Shown: piece by piece, positions 43,402 through 52,325 of the stretch
Numbering within the stretch: the first letter of the stretch is position 1
Layout: each line of letters opens with the position of its first letter
From: Flavobacteriales bacterium
Lineage (GTDB): Bacteria; Bacteroidota; Bacteroidia; NS11-12g; UBA955
DNA length: 64,000 bases
Direction of reading: 5' to 3'
Assembly (NCBI GenBank): GCA_947463125.1
Contig: CANHQZ010000001.1
Coordinates: forward strand, 62,001 to 126,000
Notes under the pieces: model-generated
Told to the model about the DNA's origin: nothing
Database searches by the model: none
What the model saw: only the letters and a program-made list of their open reading frames with translations
Made by a program: the position numbers and the translations under genes

Positions 43402-45708
43402 ATGCGCTGGCCTGACCAAAATGAACCTGACGATATTCCGCCGTATCTGGAAAAACTGAATGAACCGCAAAGACAGGCAGTAACCCATACCGACGGACCT
43501 GTGATGATTATTGCCGGCGCAGGCTCGGGCAAAACGCGTGTGCTCACTTTCAGGATTGCCCACCTGCTGAACAAAGGTGTGGATCCGTTCAGTATACTTT
43601 CGCTGACTTTTACCAACAAAGCGGCCCGCGAAATGCGCAACCGCATTGAAAACCTGGTTGGGCCTGCGGCCAAAAGCCTATGGATGGGTACTTTTCACAG
43701 TGTTTTTGCCAGAATACTGAGACAGGAAGCCGAGAAGCTGGGCTATCCGTCCAATTTCACGATTTACGATACGGATGACAGCAAAAGCCTGATAAAAAGC
43801 ATTCTGAAAGAGCTGAACCTGGATGACAAAACCTACAAGCCGGGCATGGTGCTGGGGCGCATCAGCATGGCAAAAAACAACCTGATTACAGCAGCTGCAT
43901 ACAGCCGCAACGAAGAGTTAAACCAACAGGATAAAAATGCAAACCGTCCTAAGTTTGGAGACATTTTCGCTGCCTATTCCGAACGTTGTTTTAGGGCCGG
44001 GGCCATGGATTTTGACGACATTCTTATTAACACCTACATCCTTCTTGAAAAGCATCCGGATGTTTGCCACAAATGGCAGCATCGCTTTAAATATGTGATG
44101 GTAGATGAGTATCAGGACACCAACACGGTGCAGTACATGATTACCAAGCGCATTGCGGCAGTGCATCAGAATATCTGCGTAGTGGGTGATGATGCACAGA
44201 GTATTTATGCTTTTCGCGGCGCCAACATACAAAACATCCTCAACTTTAACCGCGATTATCCCGATGTGTTTACCGTTAAGCTGGAACAGAACTACCGGAG
44301 CACCAGTAACATTATCAATGCCGCCTCCAGCGTCATTAAAAACAACCGAAAGCAGCTAGATAAGGAAGTTTGGACCGCCAATGAAACCGGCGATAAAATC
44401 AAGGTGGTGCGCTCTGCCACCGATAGCGATGAAGCCCGTTTTGTGGCCCAGCAAATCATTGAACAAAAAAACCAGAAACACCTTCCCAACAAGGCTTTTG
44501 CCATCCTTTACCGCACCAACAGCCAAAGCAGAAGTTTTGAAGAAGCATTAAGAAGACAAAGCATCGATTATCGCATTTACGGTGGCACGAGCTTTTACCA
44601 GCGTAAGGAAATTAAGGACCTTCTCTCCTACCTCAGATTAACGGTCAACCCCAACGATGAAGAAGCGCTGAAAAGAATTATCAATTATCCCGCCAGGGGC
44701 ATTGGCGATACAACCATTAACAGACTGTTGTTTCTGGCATCCGAAAACAAAGCGGGAATTTGGGAAATTGTAGCCAACGCCCGCAACTATCCTGATTTGG
44801 GAACCGGTGCGCCGCGGGTGGAGAATTTCGCCATCATGATGAAAAGCTTCATGGCCATGACCACTACGCACAATGCCTATGAGCTCGCCACGCATGTAGC
44901 AAAACAGACAACACTGCTCAAAACCCTGTATGACGATAAAACGGTAGAAGGCATCAGCCGGTATGAAAACGTGACCGAATTGCTGAACGGTATTCAGGAA
45001 TTTACGGAAGATGACGAAAGTGAAAAGGACAAAACGCTGGCGAATTTTCTGGAAGAAGTGGCACTTTACACCGATGACCAGAAAGACAAGGATCCGGACC
45101 GCGACTGTGTTAGCCTGATGACCATCCACAGCAGCAAGGGCCTTGAATTTCCGCATGTGTTTATTGGCGGACTGGAAGAAAACCTTTTCCCATCGCAAAT
45201 GGCATTGACCTCAAGGGCGGATCTGGAAGAAGAGAGAAGGTTGTTTTATGTTGCCATAACCCGGGCTGAAAAAGCCCTGACACTTTGCTATGCCAGCAGC
45301 CGTTTCCGTTACGGAAGCCTCACCCCCTGTGAACCCAGTCGTTTTATTGATGAAATAGACAACCAGTACCTGGACATGAACCTGGCAGGGCTAAAAAAGG
45401 AAAGTCCGCTGAATGCATTGTTCGAAAGGCGCGAAAACCGCCAAGGCAGCAGCAAAACGCCGGTTTCAACGTTGCTGGGAACAAATGCGACACGAAACAC
45501 CAACCTTCCGGAACCAGACCCCAATTTTGAAGCCGGTGACATAAGCGGCCTGAAATCGGGAGATAAAGTTCAACACCAACGATTTGGCACCGGAGTGGTT
45601 AGTGCCATTGAGGGAGAAGCTGACAATAAAAAAGCAACGGTAATATTTGAGGGACTGGGGGAGAAAAAACTGGTGCTCAAATTCGCCAAGATGCGAATTA
45701 TTGGATAG
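43402..45708 (+). CDS. uvrD: DNA helicase UvrD/PcrA (superfamily 1)
   Basis: 3'-5' helicase of nucleotide excision and mismatch repair and of recombination control. 768 residues from the ATG at 43402, chosen because the promoter element ends before it and because MRWPDQ starts the expected N-terminus. Motifs in order: I GAGSGKTR (39-46), Ia LTFTNKAAREM, II VMVDEYQDTN, III VVGDDAQSIYAFRGA, IV QNYRST, V LMTIHSSKGLEFPHVFI, VI FYVAITRAEKAL. The C-terminal tail (GDKVQHQRFGTGVVSAIEG) is the PcrA-like tudor-type domain that binds RNA polymerase. The stop overlaps the convergent DUF5723 gene by 11 bases. Confidence 0.95.
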   Translation: MRWPDQNEPDDIPPYLEKLNEPQRQAVTHTDGPVMIIAGAGSGKTRVLTFRIAHLLNKGVDPFSILSLTFTNKAAREMRNRIENLVGPAAKSLWMGTFHSVFARILRQEAEKLGYPSNFTIYDTDDSKSLIKSILKELNLDDKTYKPGMVLGRISMAKNNLITAAAYSRNEELNQQDKNANRPKFGDIFAAYSERCFRAGAMDFDDILINTYILLEKHPDVCHKWQHRFKYVMVDEYQDTNTVQYMITKRIAAVHQNICVVGDDAQSIYAFRGANIQNILNFNRDYPDVFTVKLEQNYRSTSNIINAASSVIKNNRKQLDKEVWTANETGDKIKVVRSATDSDEARFVAQQIIEQKNQKHLPNKAFAILYRTNSQSRSFEEALRRQSIDYRIYGGTSFYQRKEIKDLLSYLRLTVNPNDEEALKRIINYPARGIGDTTINRLLFLASENKAGIWEIVANARNYPDLGTGAPRVENFAIMMKSFMAMTTTHNAYELATHVAKQTTLLKTLYDDKTVEGISRYENVTELLNGIQEFTEDDESEKDKTLANFLEEVALYTDDQKDKDPDRDCVSLMTIHSSKGLEFPHVFIGGLEENLFPSQMALTSRADLEEERRLFYVAITRAEKALTLCYASSRFRYGSLTPCEPSRFIDEIDNQYLDMNLAGLKKESPLNALFERRENRQGSSKTPVSTLLGTNATRNTNLPEPDPNFEAGDISGLKSGDKVQHQRFGTGVVSAIEGEADNKKATVIFEGLGEKKLVLKFAKMRIIG

Positions 45709-47143
45709 ACGTAGGATCGATGGGGGCCGCCTTGCCATCACCTTTTGTCCTTCCCGGATCTTCGGAGCCAACCCCACGGCTTTTGATTCTGCCAAAAGTC
45801 AGGTTGATTCCGGTTCTGAAAGCCGCACCCCTTGCACTGCCGGGGGAAAACGGGGCCAGAAAATTCTCGGAGGCAACGTACATTTGAACAGCCCCTGCGT
45901 TAAATGCCATGCAAATACCCGGATTTAACCAGGCACGGCCGTAAAAGGTATTGTTGATATTGAGGCTGAACATCTTTACCGGTCGCCAGAACAAGCCGAG
46001 GGTTAAACCACCCATAAGGCGCTTATTGTACACATCACCGTAGAACAAGGCATTCAACTTCATGTTTTTACGCAATGCGTAAGATGCGCCCAGCATCATT
46101 TCTGTACTCAGCGAACTGCGGAATGACCTGCGCAGGGTATCCAATCCAAACAATCCGCTCAGCGAATCGGCAAGCTTGTCAAAGTATACATCTGCATTAA
46201 TGGCTGTATCTGCAGATGATATTTTAAAACCATCGTAAACAAAAGTGGCGGCAGGGTTGGCAGACACCAGACTGGCGGTATTTTGGGTCCAATTAATAGA
46301 ACCAAGGTCAATAAGGCCGGCAGACAGCTTCAATTTATCGGTTGCTGCATATTCTGCGCCGAAATCCAGTCCCCAGCCGTTGTTTTTTATACCTTTCACA
46401 AACCCTGCAGCATTGAGAAAAGGTCCATTAACATCCTGCGTAACAATTTCACCCAGAGAACTTGCCACATTCAATTCAAAATTGGAACTTACCTCAAACG
46501 CATAATCATCCGGGCGGGTGCGCACTTTTAGGCTTGCTTCCTTCAATTCTGCCCTGCTGATACCCTTTAGGTACTTTATCCTGATGCCGAGTGTTATTTT
46601 ATCCGATAGCCGGTAAGCATAGCCCAAGCCGAACTCTCTATAGTGGTAAGCATCTGCGCTGAACCGAAAATCAAAGGTTTCGCCCAGATTAGGCCCGCCG
46701 TTTCCATCAATGATAAACCGAAACAAATCTTTGGGATAGCCGAATTTAAAACCTGCCTTATCGGTCACATTAGCAGAAAAGAAATGCTTTTTTGCCCGAA
46801 ATCCAAAATGAGCCCAGGTCTGATCGGCCTTAATGCTCAGGTAATTCTGACGTGAAAACACATCCAGCATTGCATTCAAATCCAAAAAATTTCCATTGGG
46901 TTTCACTACAATGGCATTGTTTATCGCATTCAGGTTAAAACCGCTGTTGGTAGCCTGCAACCCCAGGCTGTTAAAGCCCGGAAAGCCCATAAACCACTTG
47001 CAGTCGGGCAGCAGTGCAGGATTGAGAGCGCTGCGCTGTGGCAGGCTTTCCATGTGATACAAACTGAAGTTTTGCTGGGCCGCCAACCAGGATGAAACCG
47101 AAAGCAGGACCGCAAAAAGACCAGAGCGTTTAGAATTCTGCAT
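45698..47143 (-). CDS. DUF5723 family predicted outer membrane beta-barrel protein
   Basis: 481 residues from the ATG at 47143 (an earlier in-frame ATG at 47167 lies inside the upstream gene). Signal peptide 1-23 (LLSVSSWLAAQ) followed by a long run of alternating strands (YRLSDKITLGIRIKYLKG, LKLNALFYGDVYNKRLMGG, LNINNTFYGRAWLNPG) typical of the DUF5723 barrels, which resemble PorV/Toluene_X-type outer membrane proteins. The last 30 residues (RIKSRGVGSEDPGRTK) are a polar tail. Function unknown. It overlaps the end of the upstream lipoprotein gene by 14 bases, so the two are surely cotranscribed and probably function together at the outer membrane. Confidence 0.75.
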   Translation of the reverse strand: MQNSKRSGLFAVLLSVSSWLAAQQNFSLYHMESLPQRSALNPALLPDCKWFMGFPGFNSLGLQATNSGFNLNAINNAIVVKPNGNFLDLNAMLDVFSRQNYLSIKADQTWAHFGFRAKKHFFSANVTDKAGFKFGYPKDLFRFIIDGNGGPNLGETFDFRFSADAYHYREFGLGYAYRLSDKITLGIRIKYLKGISRAELKEASLKVRTRPDDYAFEVSSNFELNVASSLGEIVTQDVNGPFLNAAGFVKGIKNNGWGLDFGAEYAATDKLKLSAGLIDLGSINWTQNTASLVSANPAATFVYDGFKISSADTAINADVYFDKLADSLSGLFGLDTLRRSFRSSLSTEMMLGASYALRKNMKLNALFYGDVYNKRLMGGLTLGLFWRPVKMFSLNINNTFYGRAWLNPGICMAFNAGAVQMYVASENFLAPFSPGSARGAAFRTGINLTFGRIKSRGVGSEDPGRTKGDGKAAPIDPTSIQ

Positions 47144-48740
47144 CGGCTGATAATTTAATTTCTGCACCCAACTTAAATTTTAGTTTCTGGTCTGTGGTAA
47201 TCCGAACCGGCACAGGGCTGCCGTTGATGCTTGATGTGGGAATCCACGCCCGTGTTCGCAATCGTTTTGCCTTAAGAATATTGGACAGCCGCGGTTTATC
47301 TACCACCAGCTCCCACTGCTCAACATAAGGTGATATAACGTTGCCCCCGGCATCCACATTGGCCTGTTTTAACATGTATCTGAAGGGCTGAAACAGCGAA
47401 TCCAGCATCTTGTTGGCAGCATCAAGAAAAAAACACTGAACCCCGACACCCAGCGGAATCCCGTTTTCAGCATTCACTTTGAATTTGATCATTTCAACAT
47501 AGTCGCCTTCCTTTCCAATACCCAGATCAAGATCGGAAGTATCTTCCAGCACCAGGTCTTTTGTGCTTACCGACATTGGCAATTCAACCGACACGGTCAG
47601 TCCGAGTGTGCTGTTATCCCACACAAAACCGCGCCCAAGACCGGGAGACGCTCCCACCTTGTATGTCAGATAGTGAGGCTCTGTGCGCATCACGGCTGCA
47701 ACATTGCTTCCCGAAGCTTTTGTTATGTAAACAGAATCTGCTCTTCGGGTTTCTGCACCTCCGTCTGTTGCGGCGCCAATGCTGCCCGATGCATTGTATG
47801 CGGTTACCGGAACAGGCGACCCATTTTTGTCTACCAGCGAAAGCTGCTGTATCTGATACTGCGATTGAAAACCTGTTCCGTTATTGAAATGAACCTTAAT
47901 TCTGGCATCTTCAAAAACGATGCTTCCTTTTAAAATATTGACCGAAAAGAGCGACAAATTAATGGAATCCTGCACATTCAGGAGGCTAGGCTGTCCAAGA
48001 AAACCATATAGCTTTCTGAATTTCAAACCCTGCGTAGACAGGTTGAGCTGCAATTGCTCACTGCCACCCACAGCGCCCGATTTGGTCATTTCCCATGAAA
48101 CCTTAACGCGAATCTGATTAAACCCCTGATTGCCTTTGGAAAGATCGAGAGATTCAATATCGGAAACATTGTGAAAAGAACTGCGGCTGATGGGACCACC
48201 ACTGCTCCAGGCTTCAGAAAGCAACACCGGCGCACCTGTTTTTTTCAAATCAGGAAACTCAATGGTCACTTTGCCCTGATGCCCTGTAGCTGCAGCAATA
48301 TCGGCCGTAAACACCCCTTCTTTCAGCCAGATAGAATCAAACTGTAATCCGCCACCGGGCGTTAAGTCAAAAACAAAATTGCGGACTACCGTTACCGTAC
48401 CGGAGCTGTTTAACGCACTCAGTTCGGCCGCAGTAGGCACTACATTGCCTGAAAAATTGCGATCATAAATCGTGTACAACGCCTCCCCTTTTTTAGAAAA
48501 ATGCTTTTTGTCGTAATGAACTACCAGGGTTTTGTCAGGAAATGAGTTAATCCATTCCGGATTGACCAGCGCAACCGCATCTTCCAGGTTTAATTCAGCA
48601 TTCACCAACGGTGCCGCATACTGACCCTTCCATCGCACTCCATTTACATCTTTGATTTTTCGGAGAGGGTCCTTCATACAGCCCGTTACTGCAAGTAAAA
48701 AGACCAGAGAAAGAATTACATTTGTTGAATGTCTTGTCAT
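47130..48740 (-). CDS. Large hypothetical lipoprotein, operon partner of DUF5723
   Basis: 536 residues; I recognise no family. The N-terminus (LSLVFLLAVTGC) is a clear lipoprotein signal with lipidated C21, followed by MKDPLRKIKDVNGV. It is then rich in beta-like segments, for example LVVHYDKKHFSKKGEALYTIYD, GKVTIEFPDLKKTGAPVLLSE and ending KLRFKLGAEIKLSADAEF. The first 60 residues may hold a conserved N-terminal block. Possibly anchored to the outer membrane. The DUF5723 gene overlaps its end by 14 bases. I do not see a promoter with the usual TTTG elements upstream. Confidence 0.65.
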   Translation of the reverse strand: MTRHSTNVILSLVFLLAVTGCMKDPLRKIKDVNGVRWKGQYAAPLVNAELNLEDAVALVNPEWINSFPDKTLVVHYDKKHFSKKGEALYTIYDRNFSGNVVPTAAELSALNSSGTVTVVRNFVFDLTPGGGLQFDSIWLKEGVFTADIAAATGHQGKVTIEFPDLKKTGAPVLLSEAWSSGGPISRSSFHNVSDIESLDLSKGNQGFNQIRVKVSWEMTKSGAVGGSEQLQLNLSTQGLKFRKLYGFLGQPSLLNVQDSINLSLFSVNILKGSIVFEDARIKVHFNNGTGFQSQYQIQQLSLVDKNGSPVPVTAYNASGSIGAATDGGAETRRADSVYITKASGSNVAAVMRTEPHYLTYKVGASPGLGRGFVWDNSTLGLTVSVELPMSVSTKDLVLEDTSDLDLGIGKEGDYVEMIKFKVNAENGIPLGVGVQCFFLDAANKMLDSLFQPFRYMLKQANVDAGGNVISPYVEQWELVVDKPRLSNILKAKRLRTRAWIPTSSINGSPVPVRITTDQKLKFKLGAEIKLSADAEF

Positions 48741-48921
48741 GGTAGATTTAAGATAGTTAAGATGTGAAAGCCACCAAAGCTAATTATTTAATACAGCTTT
48801 AATTGAGACTACCACCAAAGACCTCGAATTTAAGCAAAATCACTTGCTTTTCAAGAATATTTGTATTTATTTTGCACCCCCGGATTTAGGAGACCCGGGC
48901 ATAAATTAAAAAAAGAAGAAA

Positions 48922-49608
48922 ATGGCAACTAAAATCAGATTGCAAAGACATGGCCGGAAGAAACGTGCTTTCTTCCACATTGTGGTGGCGGATTCGCGTG
49001 CTCCTAGGGATGGCCGTTTTATCGATAAAATCGGTACTTACAACCCTATCACCAATCCTGCAACCATCGACATCAACTTAGACAAGGCCGTTCAATGGAT
49101 GGCCAATGGCGCTCAACCCTCAGACACGGCCCGTGCCATCCTGAGCTACAAAGGCGTTCTCTACAAACATCACCTGCAGGTGGGTGTGCGCAAAGGCGCC
49201 ATCACCCAGGAACAGGCCGATGCGAAATTTGCGGAATGGATGACTTCAAAAGAAGCCAAAATCGCAGACAAACGCAGCAACCTTGAAAAAGCAAGCAACA
49301 GCCGCAAATCAGATGCGATGAAAGCAGAAGCACAGAAGCGTGAAGCCATTGCAGCCCGTGTTCTGGCCAAGCAAAGTGCAGCAAGCGAAGAAGCAGCCGA
49401 AGAAACTGAAAGCTCTGAATCAGAAGCCAGCGCAGAAGTAACCGAAAACGTTGCTGCTGAGGAAACCGCTGCAACCGAAGAAGTAGCTGAAGAAACTCCC
49501 GCTGCTGAAGAATCAGCACCGGTTGAAGAGCCTGCTACTGAGGAACCTGCAAGCGAAGAGCCTGCTGCTGAAGAATCAGCACCTACTGAAGGTGAAAACG
49601 CCGAGTAA
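48922..49608 (+). CDS. rpsP: 30S ribosomal protein S16 with long acidic C-terminal tail
   Basis: Binds 16S rRNA early in 30S assembly. The S16 domain occupies about residues 1-85 ([39 protein letters not shown] in pieces), followed by a basic helix (residues about 85-150) and then a highly acidic, repetitive tail rich in Ala, Glu and Pro ([15 protein letters not shown]) up to residue 228; normal S16 has 80-100 residues. The tail is common in Bacteroidota S16 but unusually long and repetitive. A small GC hairpin (48879-48899) lies in the leader. First gene of an operon with rimM and trmD, the standard arrangement. Confidence 0.95.
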   Translation: MATKIRLQRHGRKKRAFFHIVVADSRAPRDGRFIDKIGTYNPITNPATIDINLDKAVQWMANGAQPSDTARAILSYKGVLYKHHLQVGVRKGAITQEQADAKFAEWMTSKEAKIADKRSNLEKASNSRKSDAMKAEAQKREAIAARVLAKQSAASEEAAEETESSESEASAEVTENVAAEETAATEEVAEETPAAEESAPVEEPATEEPASEEPAAEESAPTEGENAE

Positions 49609-49614
49609 TCGCCT

Positions 49615-50118
49615 ATGATTCCTCCACTGACCCGCATCGGTCGGATTTCCGCCAAGCACGGATTTAAAGGAGAAGTCAGCATTGCTCTGGATGATTCTTC
49701 ATTAAGTAAAAACATCAAAAAAGGGAATTTCCTTTTCATCGAATTCGATGGCAAGGGAGTTCCCTTTCTCATTGAAAACTGCAGCGACGGTGGTTCAGTC
49801 GTAAAACTGGCTGACATAGACACCGAAGAAGCCGCGAAAGAGATTTTAGGCTTCACACTTTTTCTTGAGAAAAATAAAGTAAAAGAAAATAAGCAGCCCG
49901 GATTCGATCACCTTACAGGCTTTTCTATTAAGGATGAAGACTCTGATTTCACGGCAACCATTTCACAAATCGAAATCTATCCGCAGGGGCCCATGCTTGA
50001 AGTTTTATCCAATGATAAAACCTTTCTGATTCCCCTGGTGGAAGAATGGATTACCGAAATTGATGAAGACAATAAACGCATAGGGATGCGGCTTCCGGCC
50101 GGACTTACCGAAATTTGA
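49615..50118 (+). CDS. rimM: 16S rRNA-processing / ribosome maturation factor RimM
   Basis: Assists 30S head maturation by binding S19. 167 residues. N-terminal RimM domain begins LTRIGRISAKHGFKGEVSIAL (LTRIGRI..KHG..GEV signature), then the C-terminal PRC-barrel with FSIKDEDSDFTATISQIEIYPQGPMLEV and IPLVEEWITEIDEDNKRI (the PRC motif with IP...). The gene sits 6 bases after rpsP and 6 before trmD, so it is in the rpsP-rimM-trmD operon seen in most bacteria. Length normal. Confidence 0.94.
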   Translation: MIPPLTRIGRISAKHGFKGEVSIALDDSSLSKNIKKGNFLFIEFDGKGVPFLIENCSDGGSVVKLADIDTEEAAKEILGFTLFLEKNKVKENKQPGFDHLTGFSIKDEDSDFTATISQIEIYPQGPMLEVLSNDKTFLIPLVEEWITEIDEDNKRIGMRLPAGLTEI

Positions 50119-50124
50119 GAAATT

Positions 50125-50820
50125 TTGCTGCGCATTGACATCATATCAGCCGTGCCCGGCCTGCTTGAAAGCCCGCTCAGGCAAAGCATTCCCAAAAGAG
50201 CCACTGACAAACAACTGGCAGAAATACACATTCATAACCTGCACGATTACGGGCTGGGTAAATACAGGCAGATTGATGATTACCCCTTTGGCGGCGGTGC
50301 AGGCATGGTGCTCATGGCAGAACCGCTCTCGATGGTGATCGAAAAACTGCAGTCGGAAAGAAAATACGACGAAGTTATTTATACCAGTCCTGACGGTGAG
50401 CCATTTCAGCAGGGTATTGCCAATACACTTTCGCTGAAAGAAAACATCATCATCATTTGCGGCCATTACAAAGGCATAGACCAACGAATCCGTGACATGT
50501 ATGTAACCCGCGAAATTTCGCTGGGAGATTTTGTACTTAGCGGAGGTGAAATTGCCGCTGCAGCCATCACCGATGCCGTTGTAAGGCTTCTTCCCGGTGT
50601 GCTGGGCAATGAAGAAAGTGCATTATCTGATAGTTTTCAGGATGGCCTGCTTGCCCCTCCCCTCTACACCCGACCAGAGGTGTTCAAAGACCGGAAAGTA
50701 CCGGAAATACTGATGAGCGGCGACCACAAGAAAATTGAAGCCTGGCGACTGGAACAATCCATGGAAAGAACCCTGAAACTGAGACCCGACTTATATAAAA
50801 AACTCGATAACGACATATAA
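50125..50820 (+). CDS. trmD: tRNA (guanine-N1)-methyltransferase
   Basis: Methylates G37 of tRNAs to prevent frameshifting, SAM-dependent. 231 residues. The start is a TTG at 50125 giving [17 protein letters not shown]; no ATG is available in the region. The trefoil knot SAM motifs are present: [15 protein letters not shown] (about 54-68), [25 protein letters not shown] and [15 protein letters not shown]. The C-terminal helical part ([26 protein letters not shown]) is complete. Operon with rpsP and rimM; dnaQ-like exonuclease gene follows. Confidence 0.95.
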   Translation: MLRIDIISAVPGLLESPLRQSIPKRATDKQLAEIHIHNLHDYGLGKYRQIDDYPFGGGAGMVLMAEPLSMVIEKLQSERKYDEVIYTSPDGEPFQQGIANTLSLKENIIIICGHYKGIDQRIRDMYVTREISLGDFVLSGGEIAAAAITDAVVRLLPGVLGNEESALSDSFQDGLLAPPLYTRPEVFKDRKVPEILMSGDHKKIEAWRLEQSMERTLKLRPDLYKKLDNDI

Positions 50821-50841
50821 TTTCTTATTTTTACATCGCTG

Positions 50842-51609
50842 ATGAAACTTACCCTGAAACGCCCGCTGGTTATCTTTGATCTTGAAACAACCGGCGTAAA
50901 TACCTCTTCCGACCGCATTGTGGAAATTTGCATGATTAAGGTTTTTCCGGAAGGACACGAGGAACTCCGCACGTATCGTATTAACCCGGAAATCCCCATT
51001 CCCCCACAAGCTACAGCCGTGCATGGCATTTCGGATGAAGACATAGCCGATAAACCTACCTTTAAAATGCTGGCAACAGAGCTGAATCAGTTTATGCAGG
51101 AATGCGATTTTGGCGGTTTTAACAGCAACAAATTCGATTTTCCCATGCTTGTAGAGGAATTTTACCGCGCCGGTGTGGATTTTGAGGTAGAGAAACGCAA
51201 ATTCATTGATGCTCAGCGCATTTTTCATGTGAAAGAACCCAGAAATCTGACAGCCGCGTACCGTTTTTACTGCAACCGCGAACTGGAAAATGCCCACAGT
51301 GCGGAAGCCGACACCCTGGCAACCTGGGCCATTTTAAAAGCCCAGATTGAACGATACGATGATTTGCCCGGAGATATTGATGCGCTGCACAAAATGAGCG
51401 GCCAGAGCAACCTGGCAGACCTTGCAGGCAGATTTGTTTTCAATGACGCGGGAGAGGTTGTATTTAACTTTGGAAAGCACAAAAATAAACTGGTAAAAGA
51501 CGTTTTGCGCGATGAGCCCGGCTATTACAACTGGATGATGGACGGTGATTTCCCCATGCAAACCAAAAACGTACTGACCCGCATACGGCTGAGCATGCGC
51601 AACGAATGA
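50842..51609 (+). CDS. DnaQ-like 3'-5' exonuclease with DUF3820-like C-terminal region
   Basis: 255 residues. Exonuclease domain: Exo I DLETTG with D13 and E15, Exo II GFNSNKFDFPML (D near 100), and Exo III AHSAEADTLATW (His and Asp), i.e. the DEDDh type. It resembles proofreading subunits of DNA polymerase III and other DnaQ relatives. The last 60 residues (VVFNFGKHKNKLVKDVLRDEPGYYNWMM in parts) look like the DUF3820/quorum-regulated virulence-factor module often attached to such exonucleases. Proofreading or RNase T-like roles are possible. Its stop overlaps the next gene start as ATGA. Confidence 0.9.
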   Translation: MKLTLKRPLVIFDLETTGVNTSSDRIVEICMIKVFPEGHEELRTYRINPEIPIPPQATAVHGISDEDIADKPTFKMLATELNQFMQECDFGGFNSNKFDFPMLVEEFYRAGVDFEVEKRKFIDAQRIFHVKEPRNLTAAYRFYCNRELENAHSAEADTLATWAILKAQIERYDDLPGDIDALHKMSGQSNLADLAGRFVFNDAGEVVFNFGKHKNKLVKDVLRDEPGYYNWMMDGDFPMQTKNVLTRIRLSMRNE

Positions 51610-52325
51610 AACAACATTCCAAAGAATTTGAATCCTGGATACTGTACCGCGATGATGATTTCATTGTGGTAAACAAACCTCCTTTTGTTCCATCCCTTCA
51701 CGAACGCGGCAAATTCACCCATATTTCCCTGCTCGAAATGGCCCGGGAATTTCATCCTGAAGCAACACTTTGTCACCGCCTGGACCGCGAAACCAGTGGG
51801 GCTGTGGTTATTGCCCTGCATGCTGAAGCCTACCGGCACATGAGCATTCAGTTTGAAGACCGCAAAGTGGAAAAAATATACCATGCTGTGGTGGAAGGTC
51901 AGATTCAGTTTGATGACCACCTGGTGGATCTGCCCATACAGACCGAAATCCCCGGCAGGGTTAGAATTGACCGCACCGGAAAGCCATCGGCCACGTTTTT
52001 TAAAACCCTGGAAATATTCAGGCATTTTACCCTCATGGAGTGCCAGCCTGTGACAGGCAGAATGCACCAGATTCGTGTGCATCTGGAATCACAAAACACC
52101 CATATTCTAGCAGATGAACTTTATGGTGGCAAAACTTTTTTGCTTTCGCAACTAAAACGCAAACACAAAGGCGAAGACAGTCCGCTGATAAAGCGGTTTG
52201 CGCTGCATGCCGCCATGATAGCTTTCCGCAAGATGAATGATGACATACTGGGCATAGAAGCACCCTACCCCAAGGACATGGAAGTATTATTGAAAATCCT
52301 TCGCAAATACGATTCGGTATCATGA
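51606..52325 (+). CDS. RNA pseudouridine synthase, RluA family
   Basis: 239 residues. Isomerises uridine to pseudouridine in rRNA or tRNA. The catalytic motif HRLDRETSGAVVIAL contains D60; further family elements are YRDDDFIVVNKPPFVPSL, KIYHAVVEGQ and TGRMHQIRVHL (with the R-x-H-Q-I-R pattern). There is no S4 domain at the N-terminus, so it is of the short RluA type rather than RluC/D. It overlaps the exonuclease gene and the cytochrome c peroxidase gene by 4 bases each, so it belongs to the same transcript. Target site unknown. Confidence 0.9.
   Translation: MKQHSKEFESWILYRDDDFIVVNKPPFVPSLHERGKFTHISLLEMAREFHPEATLCHRLDRETSGAVVIALHAEAYRHMSIQFEDRKVEKIYHAVVEGQIQFDDHLVDLPIQTEIPGRVRIDRTGKPSATFFKTLEIFRHFTLMECQPVTGRMHQIRVHLESQNTHILADELYGGKTFLLSQLKRKHKGEDSPLIKRFALHAAMIAFRKMNDDILGIEAPYPKDMEVLLKILRKYDSVS

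Noticed and set aside
48875-48900. S16 autoregulatory leader structure
   Set aside because: Only a five-pair GC hairpin is visible (CCCGG/CCGGG), too small for a specific claim.
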